A stretch of 64,000 nt of DNA from CAKZQX01 sp034435975 (GTDB taxonomy: Bacteria; Chloroflexota; Chloroflexia; Chloroflexales; Chloroflexaceae). The number at the start of each line of letters is the position of its first letter. Within the stretch, counting starts at the first letter, position 1. The notes under the pieces are model-generated. The model was given only the letters and a program-made list of their open reading frames with translations. It was not told where the DNA came from and did not search any database. The position numbers were made by a program, and so were the translations under genes. Where the stretch lies: assembly GCA_034435975.1 (NCBI GenBank), contig DAOTWD010000120.1, positions 31,141 to 95,140 of the forward strand, in the 5' to 3' direction. Shown in pieces: positions 36,301-44,778 of this stretch.

Positions 36301-39188
36301 GGCGTGGACAACTGGAGTTTATTATTCCCGATGGTGGAGAATATCGCATTGTTGCGCACACAGGTACAACGAGAAGTGCAGCGACGCTATGGGTGACGGC
36401 ACCTGGATATACAAACTGGTTCGAGCAAAATGGTGGCTTGACGCTTATTCCTGATCGTGATAGCTACCAACCGGGGGATATGGCACGCTTGCTGGTGATG
36501 TTGCCAGCAAGCGCCGCTTCTGCGCTGGTAACCCTGGAACAGCATGGTGTGCTGAGCGCCGAAGTAACCACGTTACGCGCCGGGAATCTGCTAGAGATTC
36601 CGGTTACACCAGAGATGGCTCCCAACGTGTACGTTGGTGTGCTTGCCTCGTACCCTGCTCAGTCTGGTCAGGCCAGGAGTAACCAGGGGGCAAAACGGAT
36701 CAGATCTGGCTATGCCCGGTTGAATGTCGTCAGTCCATTACCGGTATTAACTACGACCGTGACCACCGATCAGACAACGTATGTGCCTGGCGCGACGATG
36801 ACGTTAACGATTACTACTCAGGACGATCAGGGGCGAGGGGTTAGTAGCCAGCTTTTGCTGGCTGTCTCGGAACAGGGCTGGAGCAGTAGTGCCAGGCCAG
36901 ATCGCGAAGCGGAATTATCAACGCAATTTACGACCCATCAACCAGCGGGCTTTATTACGGCTTCTGGAATGCTCTTTCGTGATAGTCGCGTCTGGTATGG
37001 TCAGAGTCGATCAACTGGTAGAGCGCCATCGGCTGTTCCGCATAGATATTCTGAACCAGTGCGGGTGGCCTACTGGAATACGACATTGCGTACAGCGGAC
37101 AATGGTACCCTGGTTCTGCGCGTGCCGCTCCCTGCAGAATCAGTTGAGTGGCAGATTGATGTCTATGCTGTTCGCGGTGCAGACACGTTTGGTCAGGCGC
37201 ATACTCAGGTGACAGCACGAACGCCTTTGGAACTTCAGGCACAGGTGCCACCAGGATTCCGAGCGGGTGATAGAACCGAGGTGGCATTGATGGTTCGCAA
37301 TACTCTGCCGCTAACTCAGGAAGTGCAGGTAACAGTGTTACCTGCCGGGGTGATGCTTGATCACAATACCTCGGCCACTCAGATACAAACACTGCTGCCT
37401 GGTCGTCAGCATCTTTTTGTCTGGCCGATTGTCGCCCTGAGTGATGACGATGTGGTGACGGTGGAGCCGACACTCCGCTTTCACGCGACTGCTATCGGGC
37501 AGGGACATACCCGCGCTACCTATCTCGTTCGTACCGCAATCCCACTTGGTCCCAGTGGGCCTGTCACGACGCGTGGTGGTACGTGGGAAGTAACTCGACC
37601 TGTGACCCAGACCATTGCCCTGGCTCTGCGCGAGAGCGGGGATGCAGCCGGGTCAGACTCTCCTGACCAGCAGGCGATCGATTGCCAGACATCGTCCGCT
37701 TTCTGTCCCTGGGCTGCGCTCGAACTGGCCGTTGCGCCCAGTGTGCGACACGCAGTAGTGCAGAGTGCGCTTGATCTGGCGGCGCTGCCGCAACGTACGG
37801 TGGAACAGGAAGCCAGTCTGTTGTTCTTGTGTATAGCGCTGGCACGTAGTGCAGATACGGCTGAGATGCCGCTCTGGCAGGATCGCATACGTACCAGCCT
37901 GGAATGGCTCAACACGGTGCAGAACGATGATGGTGGCTGGGGACTGGAACCTGAGCGCGATACGTCAGCAGTGATAACGGCGTATGTCCTGGAGGCACAG
38001 GCGGCGGCGAGCGCGGTTCTCGATCTTGATTTTGAGCCAGACCCACAGGCGTTACGTGTACTCCGCCAGGCCTATCACATGCATGCGGATCCTGATTTTC
38101 GGGCCTATCTCCAGTATGTTTTGACGCTGGCTGACGCTGGGCACCTTGCGGCTATGCGGGGACTGCTGGATGCCGATCTCCGTGCGGATAGTCTGGCCTA
38201 CCTGTCACTGGCATTGCCCCCCGATGAGGCCAGCGTCGCGCTCACACGGCTGATGGCGCTCGCACAACGTGATACAACACCGGGTGATACCGGGCAGGCA
38301 TCAGGGGTTCGGCTTTACTGGAGGCCAGAAACTGGTGTTGAGTCTGGCCAGAGCATCGTGAGTACAACTGCGCTGGCCGTTCAAGCGCTCCAACGTTTGC
38401 AACCGACGAGTACCCAGCTCACGCCAGCGCTCCGCACATTGCGCCTGGCCTGGGATGTGGATGGCTGGCCGACAACTCTGGATAGTGCCCGTGTGGCAGG
38501 TGCGCTCCTGGCTGATCATTCCCCACCAGCACGCACAACTTCCAGGTCAACAACGTCGTCCCGCACCTTCCAGGTACGATTTAATGACCAGCCTCTCCTG
38601 CGGAGCAATGTACCGGTAAGCACAACCCTCAAATTCTTGCTCACCGGTCATCAATTGCGTGTTCACAACGATGTACGAATGAAGCCACCGTCCGCACAGG
38701 TCAGCACCACCCCAATGCTGGTGGCCTATCGTCTGTACGAACAGACGTCAACGGACAGGCAGCGTACTGATACACTGGTGGTGACACAGCAGTATCTTGA
38801 TCCGGTACGTGGCGATGTGTTGCATGGAGCCGAACTGCGGCCTGGTCAGTTGCTCCAGGTGCGCCTGACGCTGCTTGTTCTACAGCCTGCCAGTCAGGTA
38901 CAGGTTGAATCGCCGCTCCCATCAGCTTTTGTCCTTCTAGATACTGCTCATCAGAAACATGTGGATTGGACGGTACGCATGGATTCCTCAGCAAATCGGG
39001 CAGTGATATTTGAAAGTCAAACCCTGGATCCAGGAGTGTATACCCACACATACCTGGTGCGGGTCGTTGCCGCTGGTACCTTCAGTGTCCCGCCGCCGCG
39101 TGCCACCATGTCTATTACAGACGGTGACGCTGCTCTAGGGCGTACCGAACGGATTACTGTTACGCAATCCCTGGGTGACCAGGGGTGA
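33351..39188 (+). CDS. Alpha-2-macroglobulin-like membrane-anchored protein without thioester
   Basis: 1945 residues. One membrane helix (about 13-37) anchors a very large extracytoplasmic part. Residues 45-480 contain about four Ig-like SbsA/Big_5 repeats, each with an SxPM-type start and a WxFTT-type end. Macroglobulin-type domains follow, marked by TDRQSYAPGETLLLGG, TLIPDRDSYQPGDMARL and VTTDQTTYVPGATMTL, then an A2M domain (ESVEWQIDVYAVRG, FRAGDRTEVALMVRN) and an alpha-helical complement-like barrel with NDDGGWGLE. The CxEQ thioester motif is absent. The C-terminus is the usual YTHTYLVRVVAAGTFSVPPP block. Bacterial A2Ms are thought to trap proteases at the cell surface; without the thioester it would do so non-covalently. 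No pbpC neighbour is present. Confidence 0.9.
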   Translation: MYWKGSVRILRTLSYIWTIILGAVVLVSVLALAVRLVIPFAPWLEAPVVSMVPPAGAVDVIPRSTMTLTFSQPMNRHAVEKALRIEPATEGNLVWNADNRELQFIPSARLLTGVTYTVRLEASAASRWWHPLATPLHVTFRTARSPTVVSALPNTNDVTSDTEVALVFSHPMVPDDALDVPIDVPGLQIEPPIRGVARWIRNDTLVLHASASLQADTSYQATIANLSDVRGIEMEQPYTWNWTTAGPTVLAVTPEHGERWVAPRQPLTLTLGQPLDVDTLPERLVITPTMTGAITTAMLPDSTQVITFTPIRDWTPGQTYSVTFKLVLQPTVTSNLDAPGTDNNTVILPRPERQPAEETWSFTAAPLPALVSQFPAENQVLPRGQAVRLIFHTPMDSDALRSGLTFDPPVENVRVNVSAMQVNITAAFQPSTPYTLTIPADIVDRNGVALGVESRLRFLTAPIEPGLDLPEVIDSILSVPTTRPIDVSVTRTNISALDLALYRLDEATLVRTINFSATDWRDFTPERYNQQHLRTWRVALNDAPDRSVTSTIPVVIDDGQPLAPGAYYLHIRTPEGPRTDVVLLVSDIDLILKQSTTQVLVWATSATTGLPLTHIPLTLFQGDAVVAEGVSDANGVWQVALPSTIHDLPYLVLAGGAEPAVVSSAWQLPADLNIIGTGEDGHYQMVLVTDRQSYAPGETLLLGGFVRRALPDGTLALLSSGTHLDVALQEADSSTVLARTQVLLPASGIISSTLHLDTSVPSGAYVVHATVGDQSTQTPVWINPGPTPLHVVFAPVDEPATLSAGRLSLRVLSAGVPVANANVAWKTRALPAEPVLDTPLPAGFHLGDPDTVPMPLLQEGRDQTNLAGQLTLPLIDPALLTETLRYEITARIEEPGGLRTEVSTLHTMRPAGNQTALRLPSRVVGNRERAVVQTLSINPDGTPVAGVRTVIELYQRSRSDRPGGSAEPTDVLIATQQITADEQGRGQLEFIIPDGGEYRIVAHTGTTRSAATLWVTAPGYTNWFEQNGGLTLIPDRDSYQPGDMARLLVMLPASAASALVTLEQHGVLSAEVTTLRAGNLLEIPVTPEMAPNVYVGVLASYPAQSGQARSNQGAKRIRSGYARLNVVSPLPVLTTTVTTDQTTYVPGATMTLTITTQDDQGRGVSSQLLLAVSEQGWSSSARPDREAELSTQFTTHQPAGFITASGMLFRDSRVWYGQSRSTGRAPSAVPHRYSEPVRVAYWNTTLRTADNGTLVLRVPLPAESVEWQIDVYAVRGADTFGQAHTQVTARTPLELQAQVPPGFRAGDRTEVALMVRNTLPLTQEVQVTVLPAGVMLDHNTSATQIQTLLPGRQHLFVWPIVALSDDDVVTVEPTLRFHATAIGQGHTRATYLVRTAIPLGPSGPVTTRGGTWEVTRPVTQTIALALRESGDAAGSDSPDQQAIDCQTSSAFCPWAALELAVAPSVRHAVVQSALDLAALPQRTVEQEASLLFLCIALARSADTAEMPLWQDRIRTSLEWLNTVQNDDGGWGLEPERDTSAVITAYVLEAQAAASAVLDLDFEPDPQALRVLRQAYHMHADPDFRAYLQYVLTLADAGHLAAMRGLLDADLRADSLAYLSLALPPDEASVALTRLMALAQRDTTPGDTGQASGVRLYWRPETGVESGQSIVSTTALAVQALQRLQPTSTQLTPALRTLRLAWDVDGWPTTLDSARVAGALLADHSPPARTTSRSTTSSRTFQVRFNDQPLLRSNVPVSTTLKFLLTGHQLRVHNDVRMKPPSAQVSTTPMLVAYRLYEQTSTDRQRTDTLVVTQQYLDPVRGDVLHGAELRPGQLLQVRLTLLVLQPASQVQVESPLPSAFVLLDTAHQKHVDWTVRMDSSANRAVIFESQTLDPGVYTHTYLVRVVAAGTFSVPPPRATMSITDGDAALGRTERITVTQSLGDQG

Positions 39189-39298
39189 CGACATGTGACA
39201 ACCCTGTCTATTCTATGCAGAGACGCAACAGAGGCCAGGACAAAGCATGGCCCCTGTCAAAAGATCGACACGTGTTCGCTGCTCCCTATCATCTATAA

Positions 39299-39718
39299 CT
39301 ATAACCGAATAGTCTTGTTTGACTGATCGTTCTCGTCGTGGATACCACTCGTGGCCTCTGGGGTAGATGGTACCGGCATATGCGGAGTAGGGGAGGGGTA
39401 AAAGCGTTGCCCCAAATGCTGCACGCGCTGATCCAGTTCAGCTTCGTGACCGCGTACCAGCAAACTGGCACCGGCCAGGATCAGGATGCCTGGAAAGAGA
39501 AAGTCGACCAGAAACAACACGGCCAATCCAATCAGCCAGAGACCACTCTGTACAGCTTCAGGAATACGTCCCATCCGGCGTCGCTGCAGGTAAATATACC
39601 CCCCGGCTGTCGCTAGCAGCATGGTTGGTAAGAGCCACCACAGCCGAAATACGGCAACCAGGCCCAGGACGATTAAAGCAATTCCAAGGTAGCGTGTTCG
39701 TTTGTCATGCAATTTCAT
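39299..39718 (-). CDS. Small membrane protein, LiaF/DUF5668-like
   Basis: 139 residues. Basic N-terminus, then helices at about 10-25 and 27-44, a basic RRRMGR loop, then helices at about 59-73 and 74-89, and a Pro-rich polar tail. The layout and the YLGIALIVLGLVAVF start resemble the membrane part of LiaF-type stress proteins. An AAGGAG site precedes the ATG. It runs antiparallel to both neighbours. Confidence 0.65.
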   Translation of the reverse strand: MKLHDKRTRYLGIALIVLGLVAVFRLWWLLPTMLLATAGGYIYLQRRRMGRIPEAVQSGLWLIGLAVLFLVDFLFPGILILAGASLLVRGHEAELDQRVQHLGQRFYPSPTPHMPVPSTPEATSGIHDENDQSNKTIRL

Positions 39719-40072
39719 CGTTCACTCCTTCAAAATATCCAATACGGTGATGCTCTTTGCATCAGTCGTGCAACAGGGTTATGTATTGTTCGCCTATAAT
39801 ACGCGTGTATCGATCAAAGTGTTGCAAGCACAGAATCTGTTAGGATCAGTATGCCCGTGATCAAGTTGCACTGGCTCACTAACCATGCTATAATCGAAGC
39901 ACTTTATGAATGGCCTACGTTCATGCTGTCGATAATCAATCGAATATACACACATGACTTACGCGGTCGCTCGAAGACCATGTCTTTTGTGCCTTCGGCA
40001 GATCTACGCTGCCGAAGGCGAAATCTATTGGGTGATGAACGACTGTGTAAGTCCTGACATAATAAATAAAGC
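39719..40072. other. Region upstream of the SAM riboswitch
   Basis: About 350 bp without a gene. A perfect 11-bp inverted repeat, GCCTTCGGCAG (39991-40001) with 40009-40019, forms a strong hairpin. A CATAAT hexamer at 40058-40063, 10-15 bp before the riboswitch, is the most likely -10 box; no good -35 box is visible. Confidence 0.5.
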
Positions 40073-40074
40073 GA

Positions 40075-40209
40075 CTCATCAAGAGCGGCTGAGGGACTGG
40101 CCCGATGACGCCCGGCAACCGCCTGTGACATGAAGTGTACGGCTGTGTGTTGTAGGAATGGTGCCAACTCCTGCAGGTGTGTCTATACGGATAACACCTG
40201 GCAGATGAG
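40075..40209 (+). promoter_or_regulatory. SAM-I (S-box) riboswitch
   Basis: Contains the S-box core: ATCAAGAG, GAGGGACTGGCCC, GATGACGCCCGGCAACC, and a later GGTGCCAACTCC. Helix P1 is CTCATC (40075-40080) with GATGAG (40204-40209). GAGAGG (40207-40212) overlaps the 3' strand of P1 and is complementary to CCTCTC (40231-40236), the 5' arm of the terminator. Binding of S-adenosylmethionine stabilises P1 and so allows the terminator; without it the antiterminator forms and the genes are read. It controls mtnA and the genes after it. Confidence 0.95.
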
Positions 40210-40229
40210 AGGGAAAACAAACAGGTAAT

Positions 40230-40258
40230 GCCTCTCGTTCTGCGAGCAGGCTTTTTTT
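40230..40258 (+). terminator. Riboswitch-controlled terminator
   Basis: GCCTCTCG and CGAGCAGGC form a stem with one bulged C around a TTCTG loop, followed by seven T residues. It ends 11 bp before the mtnA start codon. Confidence 0.93.
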
Positions 40259-40269
40259 GTGAGTAGTAT

Positions 40270-41358
40270 ATGTCCATCCATGAGCACGAACTACGGACAG
40301 TCTGGTGGGAGAATGGTGCCGTCTGTCTGATTGATCAGCGCCTGTTGCCTCATCAGCAACAGGTTGTCTCTTGCCAGACGCTGCAGGATGTGGCGCAGGC
40401 GATCAAAACAATGCAGGTACGTGGTGCGCCAGCCATCGGGTGTACTGCGGCCTATGGGATGGCCCTGGTTGCCCATCATAGTCAAGCCTCTGCCATATCG
40501 GTGCTACTCGATGAGTTAGCTCAGGCCAAAGCCTATCTGGATGCCCAGCGTCCAACCGCGGTTAATCTGGCGTGGGCCACCGACCGTATGCTACGCTGTG
40601 CGCACGAGTATGTTGCGCGTCAGTCAGGTGTGAAAGCCGAACCACCACGGCCAGTCCAGCTTGCAGCATATTTGCTGACGGAAGCACATGCGATCCTGGC
40701 CGAAGATCTGGCAATGTGTCATGCGATTGGTGACCACGGGGTCAGCTTGATTCCACAGCGTGGCCATGTGTTGACACACTGCAACGCCGGCGGTCTGGCA
40801 ACAGCCGGATATGGGACTGCGCTGGCTCCAATCCGCACCGCGCACCGCCAGGGGCGTCGCCTGCATGTGTATGTAGATGAGACCCGGCCTTTCTTGCAGG
40901 GCGCACGTCTGACTGCCTGGGAACTGCAGCAGGCGGGGATTGAACAGACGTTGATTACCGATAATATGGCGGGCTATTTGATGCAACGCGGAGAGATCGA
41001 TTGTGTGATGGTCGGGGCTGATCGTATTGTTGCCAATGGTGATGTGGCAAACAAGATTGGTACCTATACACTGGCTGTCCTGGCGCACGTACATCACATT
41101 CCCTTCTATGTGGCAGCACCGTCTTCAACGATTGACCTGACGCTGGCAAAAGGAGACGAAATCCCGATCGAAGAACGTGCAGCAAGTGAAGTGACGCATT
41201 TTGCTGGCCAGCCGGTGGCACCAGCCGGGGTGACTGCCGTTCATCCGGCGTTTGATGTTACGCCACACACGTTGATTAGTGCGATCATTACTGAGCAGGG
41301 AGTGATTAGCCCCCCGTTCGTTGTCGGGTTACGCGAGAATGTGCGAAGCAAGCCGTGA
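40270..41358 (+). CDS. mtnA: S-methyl-5-thioribose-1-phosphate isomerase
   Basis: 362 residues. MtnA isomerises methylthioribose-1-phosphate to methylthioribulose-1-phosphate in the methionine salvage pathway, which recycles the methylthioadenosine left by polyamine synthesis. The VRGAPAIGCTAAYG motif, the LTHCNAGGLATAGYGTAL block with the catalytic Cys, DETRPFLQGARLTAWEL and the ADRIVANGDVANKIGTYTLA block with the catalytic Asp are complete. Homology to eIF2B-like subunits lacking these motifs is thus excluded. It is the first gene after the riboswitch, and the next gene overlaps its stop. Other salvage genes (mtnB, C, D, K) are not in the window. Confidence 0.96.
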   Translation: MSIHEHELRTVWWENGAVCLIDQRLLPHQQQVVSCQTLQDVAQAIKTMQVRGAPAIGCTAAYGMALVAHHSQASAISVLLDELAQAKAYLDAQRPTAVNLAWATDRMLRCAHEYVARQSGVKAEPPRPVQLAAYLLTEAHAILAEDLAMCHAIGDHGVSLIPQRGHVLTHCNAGGLATAGYGTALAPIRTAHRQGRRLHVYVDETRPFLQGARLTAWELQQAGIEQTLITDNMAGYLMQRGEIDCVMVGADRIVANGDVANKIGTYTLAVLAHVHHIPFYVAAPSSTIDLTLAKGDEIPIEERAASEVTHFAGQPVAPAGVTAVHPAFDVTPHTLISAIITEQGVISPPFVVGLRENVRSKP

Positions 41359-42401
41359 TGCCGCTTTCTTTCAAACCAGCATGTTTGCCTGTCGCGTATG
41401 GAGAGTTGCCACACACCAATGCGGCCCAGGCGTTGCGTCTGTTGCTCGATACCACCCCGGCTGTGGTCACCTGTGCCGCATTACCCCAACGCGGGTTCCG
41501 TGAACACGCATATATCCAGAGTATATTGGGGTTTCCAGGACTGGTGCTGGATCAACACAGTAAGCGAGCCTATGTTAATCGGACGGAGGCGCTCCCAAAA
41601 CTCGATCAGCTGGCGCTGGCTTATTTGCAGAATCACGTGGCATTTGCCGCATTAACAAGTGATGCACTGCCACTGTTGACAGAATTACGTCGGCTCAGAG
41701 GCGTCTTTGCTGGTCAGGCGATCAAAATAATTGTCACCGGACCAATCAGTCTCAGTTTGCAATTGACGGATGATCAGCAGCGCCCCCTGGCATATGATGC
41801 GATGCTATTTGAGGCATTGGCGCAGCATCTTACCCTACGGGCTGCATGGCAAGTATCCCAACTGATCGATCTGGGAGTTGATATTGTCGTTTGTCTGGAT
41901 GAGCCATTCCTGGATGCATTTGCATCGCCTTTCTGCCCCATTGAATGGAATGACGCCGCAGCACTGCTGGAACTGCTGCTGTCAAGCATCCGTGGATGTC
42001 GGGGTATTCTAACCAGTGGCCCGGTCGATTGGGCTATGGTGCTGCAAACATCGGTAGAGTGGGTGCATTTTAATGCCTATCAGTATAGTCAGGCATTGCT
42101 TGATAGTGCGGAGGTGCTGGCGACCTTCCTGAAGCGTCCCGGATTTCTTACCTGGGGCATTGTTCCAACCAGCGTGGGTGACCTGCGGCGTGAAACCATC
42201 GAGACACTGACCGAACGGATCGAGCATATCCTTGATCGGCTGGTCGCCGTCGGTATTCCCCGTGAACAGATGCTCCAGGCGATGCTGATCAGCACCACAA
42301 CTGGCCTTGCTCATATGTCTGTTTCTGATGCAGAAAAAGCGCTGACACTCTGTGCAGGCATATCGGCGCACTTGCGAGAAAAATACGATCTGAATGCATG
42401 A
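41358..42401 (+). CDS. MetE-like (cobalamin-independent methionine synthase fold) protein
   Basis: 347 residues, similar in size and blocks to the C-terminal catalytic domain of MetE and to core archaeal MetE. The N-terminal LPHTNAAQALRLLLDTTP, the central KIIVTGPISLSLQL, and DLGVDIVVCLDEPFLDAF fit the UROD/MetE barrel. The zinc ligands of true methionine synthases are not seen: the HxC motif is replaced by TSGPVDW and the late Cys by TTTGLAHMS. So either it is not a methionine synthase or it uses another chemistry. Its ATG shares one base with the mtnA stop, inside the SAM-regulated operon. Confidence 0.72.
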   Translation: MPLSFKPACLPVAYGELPHTNAAQALRLLLDTTPAVVTCAALPQRGFREHAYIQSILGFPGLVLDQHSKRAYVNRTEALPKLDQLALAYLQNHVAFAALTSDALPLLTELRRLRGVFAGQAIKIIVTGPISLSLQLTDDQQRPLAYDAMLFEALAQHLTLRAAWQVSQLIDLGVDIVVCLDEPFLDAFASPFCPIEWNDAAALLELLLSSIRGCRGILTSGPVDWAMVLQTSVEWVHFNAYQYSQALLDSAEVLATFLKRPGFLTWGIVPTSVGDLRRETIETLTERIEHILDRLVAVGIPREQMLQAMLISTTTGLAHMSVSDAEKALTLCAGISAHLREKYDLNA

Positions 42402-42521
42402 TTTTTTGTGTGTATCACGTATGTACGCACTGCTGCCTGATCGCTTTATTATACAACAGATGAGCTGTTTGGAACATGGAATCTCGCATATCTGTAGACC
42501 TGGCACTTAAGGAGGGAAAAT

Positions 42522-43538
42522 GTGCGCATTGTAGTAACCGGCTCACTTGCCTACGACTATATTATGGATTTCCCGGGTTATTTTAAGGATCATGTACTCC
42601 CGGAAAAGACGCATATGCTTTCGGTCAGCTTTCTCGTGGACTCGATGCGAAAATTGCGCGGCGGAGTGGCTGGCAATGTGGCCTATAATCTGACGCTGCT
42701 TGGCGAACGCCCACTGATTGCGGCAACCGTGGGGCACGATTTCGCTGAATATCGGGCCTGGCTCACGAACCAGGGTGTTGATACTTGCGGCCTGGTTGAG
42801 ATTGAGCATGAGTTTACTTCATCCTGTTTTATTAATACTGACCGGGCGAACAACCAGATCGTCGCCTTCTATGCCGGGGCTATGGCCTATGCCCGTCAGG
42901 TTTCGCTGGTTGATCTGGGGATTGGGCCGCATGATCTGGTTCTTATCTCACCGACCGATCCAGCGGCTATGGAACGCTATGTGCGGGATTGTCAGCGTCT
43001 AGGTGTTCCCTACATCTTTGATCCGGGTAAGCAAACCCCACGCCTGGAAGCCGATCATATCTGGTTGGGACTGTCCAGCGCCCGTGTGTTCGTCGGGAAT
43101 GATTATGAGTTTGCCATGATGGCGAAAAAGCTCCAGATCAGTGAGGCCGAACTGATTGCCAGTACCCCTATCACGGTGATTACACGTGGGGAGCATGGCT
43201 CGACGATCTATACGAGCGCCACGAACGGGCAGGGTATTGATATCCCACCCGCCACGCCGGATGAAGTCCGCGACCCGACTGGTGCTGGTGATGCGTATCT
43301 CGCTGGTCTGGCCTTCGGGTTGGCGCACAACTTTCCGCTGGAAGTAACGGGGCGCATTGCGGCCATGATCGCCGTCTATGCTATTGAGAAGCAGGGATGC
43401 CAGGAACACACGTTTACGCTGCCGGAGTTTACTGCACGCTATGCTGCTACCTTCGGCGCACACCCTCTGGTGGAAGACATGGCCGTATCATACGATGAAG
43501 GAGAAAAGGTTCGCAATGAACAAACCTTACGATATTAA
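42522..43538 (+). CDS. PfkB-family kinase, probable adenosine kinase
   Basis: 338 residues starting at GTG behind a GGAGGG ribosome site; an ATG two bases earlier is closed by a stop within five codons, so GTG is the real start. The ribokinase fold is shown by VTGSLAYDYIMDFPG, LRGGVAGNVAYNLTLLG and the catalytic DPTGAGDAYLAGLAFG. The last 23 bp overlap the start of ahcY, which splits S-adenosylhomocysteine into adenosine and homocysteine. Removal of adenosine by phosphorylation pulls that reaction forward, hence the assignment as adenosine kinase. It differs from the PfkB gene at 24376. Confidence 0.85.
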   Translation: MRIVVTGSLAYDYIMDFPGYFKDHVLPEKTHMLSVSFLVDSMRKLRGGVAGNVAYNLTLLGERPLIAATVGHDFAEYRAWLTNQGVDTCGLVEIEHEFTSSCFINTDRANNQIVAFYAGAMAYARQVSLVDLGIGPHDLVLISPTDPAAMERYVRDCQRLGVPYIFDPGKQTPRLEADHIWLGLSSARVFVGNDYEFAMMAKKLQISEAELIASTPITVITRGEHGSTIYTSATNGQGIDIPPATPDEVRDPTGAGDAYLAGLAFGLAHNFPLEVTGRIAAMIAVYAIEKQGCQEHTFTLPEFTARYAATFGAHPLVEDMAVSYDEGEKVRNEQTLRY

Positions 43539-44778
43539 AGACATCAATTTAGCCGATCAAGGACGCAAACGGATGGAGTGGGCCGAGCAAGAAATGCCAG
43601 TGTTGCGCCTGCTCCGTGAGCGGTTCAGCCGGGAACGACCGTTGGAAGGGGTGCGTCTCAGTGCATGTTTGCATGTCACCACGGAGACTGGCAACTTGAT
43701 GCGTACCCTGGTAGCCGGTGGGGCGGATGTGGTGTTGTGTGCTTCAAATCCGCTCAGCACCCAGGACGATCTGGCAGCGGCGCTGGTGGCGTATGATGAA
43801 ATTCCGGTGTTTGCGATTAAAGGCGAGAGCAACGATGTCTATTATCAGCATTTGACCGCAGCACTGGATCATAATCCCCAGATTACGATGGATGACGGTG
43901 CCGATCTGGTCTCCGGTGTTTTAAGGCAACGACCGGACTTGATTGCCGGTATGTATGGCAGCACCGAGGAGACAACGACCGGTGTGATACGGCTGAAAGC
44001 GATGGCGGCCGACGGTGTGTTGACTTTTCCGGTGATTGCGGTTAATGATAGTGATACCAAGCATCTGTTTGATAATCGCTATGGCACAGGCCAGAGTACT
44101 ATCGACGGCATTATTCGGGCGACCAATGTGCTGCTGGCGGGGAAGAATTTTGTAGTGGGGGGGTATGGCTTCTGTTCACGCGGTATTGCCGAGCGTGCGC
44201 GAGGGATGGGGGCCAATGTGATTGTCACCGAGGTTGACCCGGTACGAGCGCTCGAAGCAGCAATGGATGGCTATCGGGTGATGCCGATGGAGCAGGCCGT
44301 CTCTATGGCCGATTTTGTGGTCACTGCCACTGGCGACAAGAATGTGATTGATGTCGAGGATTTTCAGGTGATGAAAGATGGCTGCATCATTGCCAACAGT
44401 GGGCACTTTAATGTCGAAATTAATATTGCCGCATTAGAGGCACTCGCGGTTGAAAAGCGCCAGCCTCGTACCTTTATTGATCAGTATTGCCTCAAAGACG
44501 GTCGCAAAATCAACCTGTTGGGTGAGGGACGCCTGGTGAATCTGGCGGCCGCCGAGGGACATCCAAGTGCCGTGATGGATATGAGTTTTGCAAACCAGGC
44601 ACTGGCCAGCGAGTTTCTGGTGCAACATCATGGCAAGCTTGCCAATGGTGTACATGCGCTGCCGAAAGAATTAGATCGTGAGATTGCGTTGCTGAAACTG
44701 CAGGCTATGGGTATTACGATTGATGTTCTGACACCTGAACAGGAACAGTATCTCCATTCCTGGCAAGAAGGTACCTGA
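43516..44778 (+). CDS. ahcY: S-adenosylhomocysteine hydrolase
   Basis: 420 residues. It reversibly hydrolyses S-adenosylhomocysteine, the product of methylation, to adenosine and homocysteine, with bound NAD. Blocks present: LSACLHVTTETGNLMRTL, CASNPLSTQDDLAAAL, VNDSDTKHLFDNRYGTGQS, NAD loop GGYGFCSRGIAERARGMGA (slightly unusual Ser for Gly), and a C-terminal GVHALPKELDREIALLKL. The ATG at 43516 follows a GAAGGAG site inside the preceding gene; the frame stays open 46 codons upstream, but that stretch is the overlap of the kinase gene read in another frame. Confidence 0.96.
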   Translation: MNKPYDIKDINLADQGRKRMEWAEQEMPVLRLLRERFSRERPLEGVRLSACLHVTTETGNLMRTLVAGGADVVLCASNPLSTQDDLAAALVAYDEIPVFAIKGESNDVYYQHLTAALDHNPQITMDDGADLVSGVLRQRPDLIAGMYGSTEETTTGVIRLKAMAADGVLTFPVIAVNDSDTKHLFDNRYGTGQSTIDGIIRATNVLLAGKNFVVGGYGFCSRGIAERARGMGANVIVTEVDPVRALEAAMDGYRVMPMEQAVSMADFVVTATGDKNVIDVEDFQVMKDGCIIANSGHFNVEINIAALEALAVEKRQPRTFIDQYCLKDGRKINLLGEGRLVNLAAAEGHPSAVMDMSFANQALASEFLVQHHGKLANGVHALPKELDREIALLKLQAMGITIDVLTPEQEQYLHSWQEGT

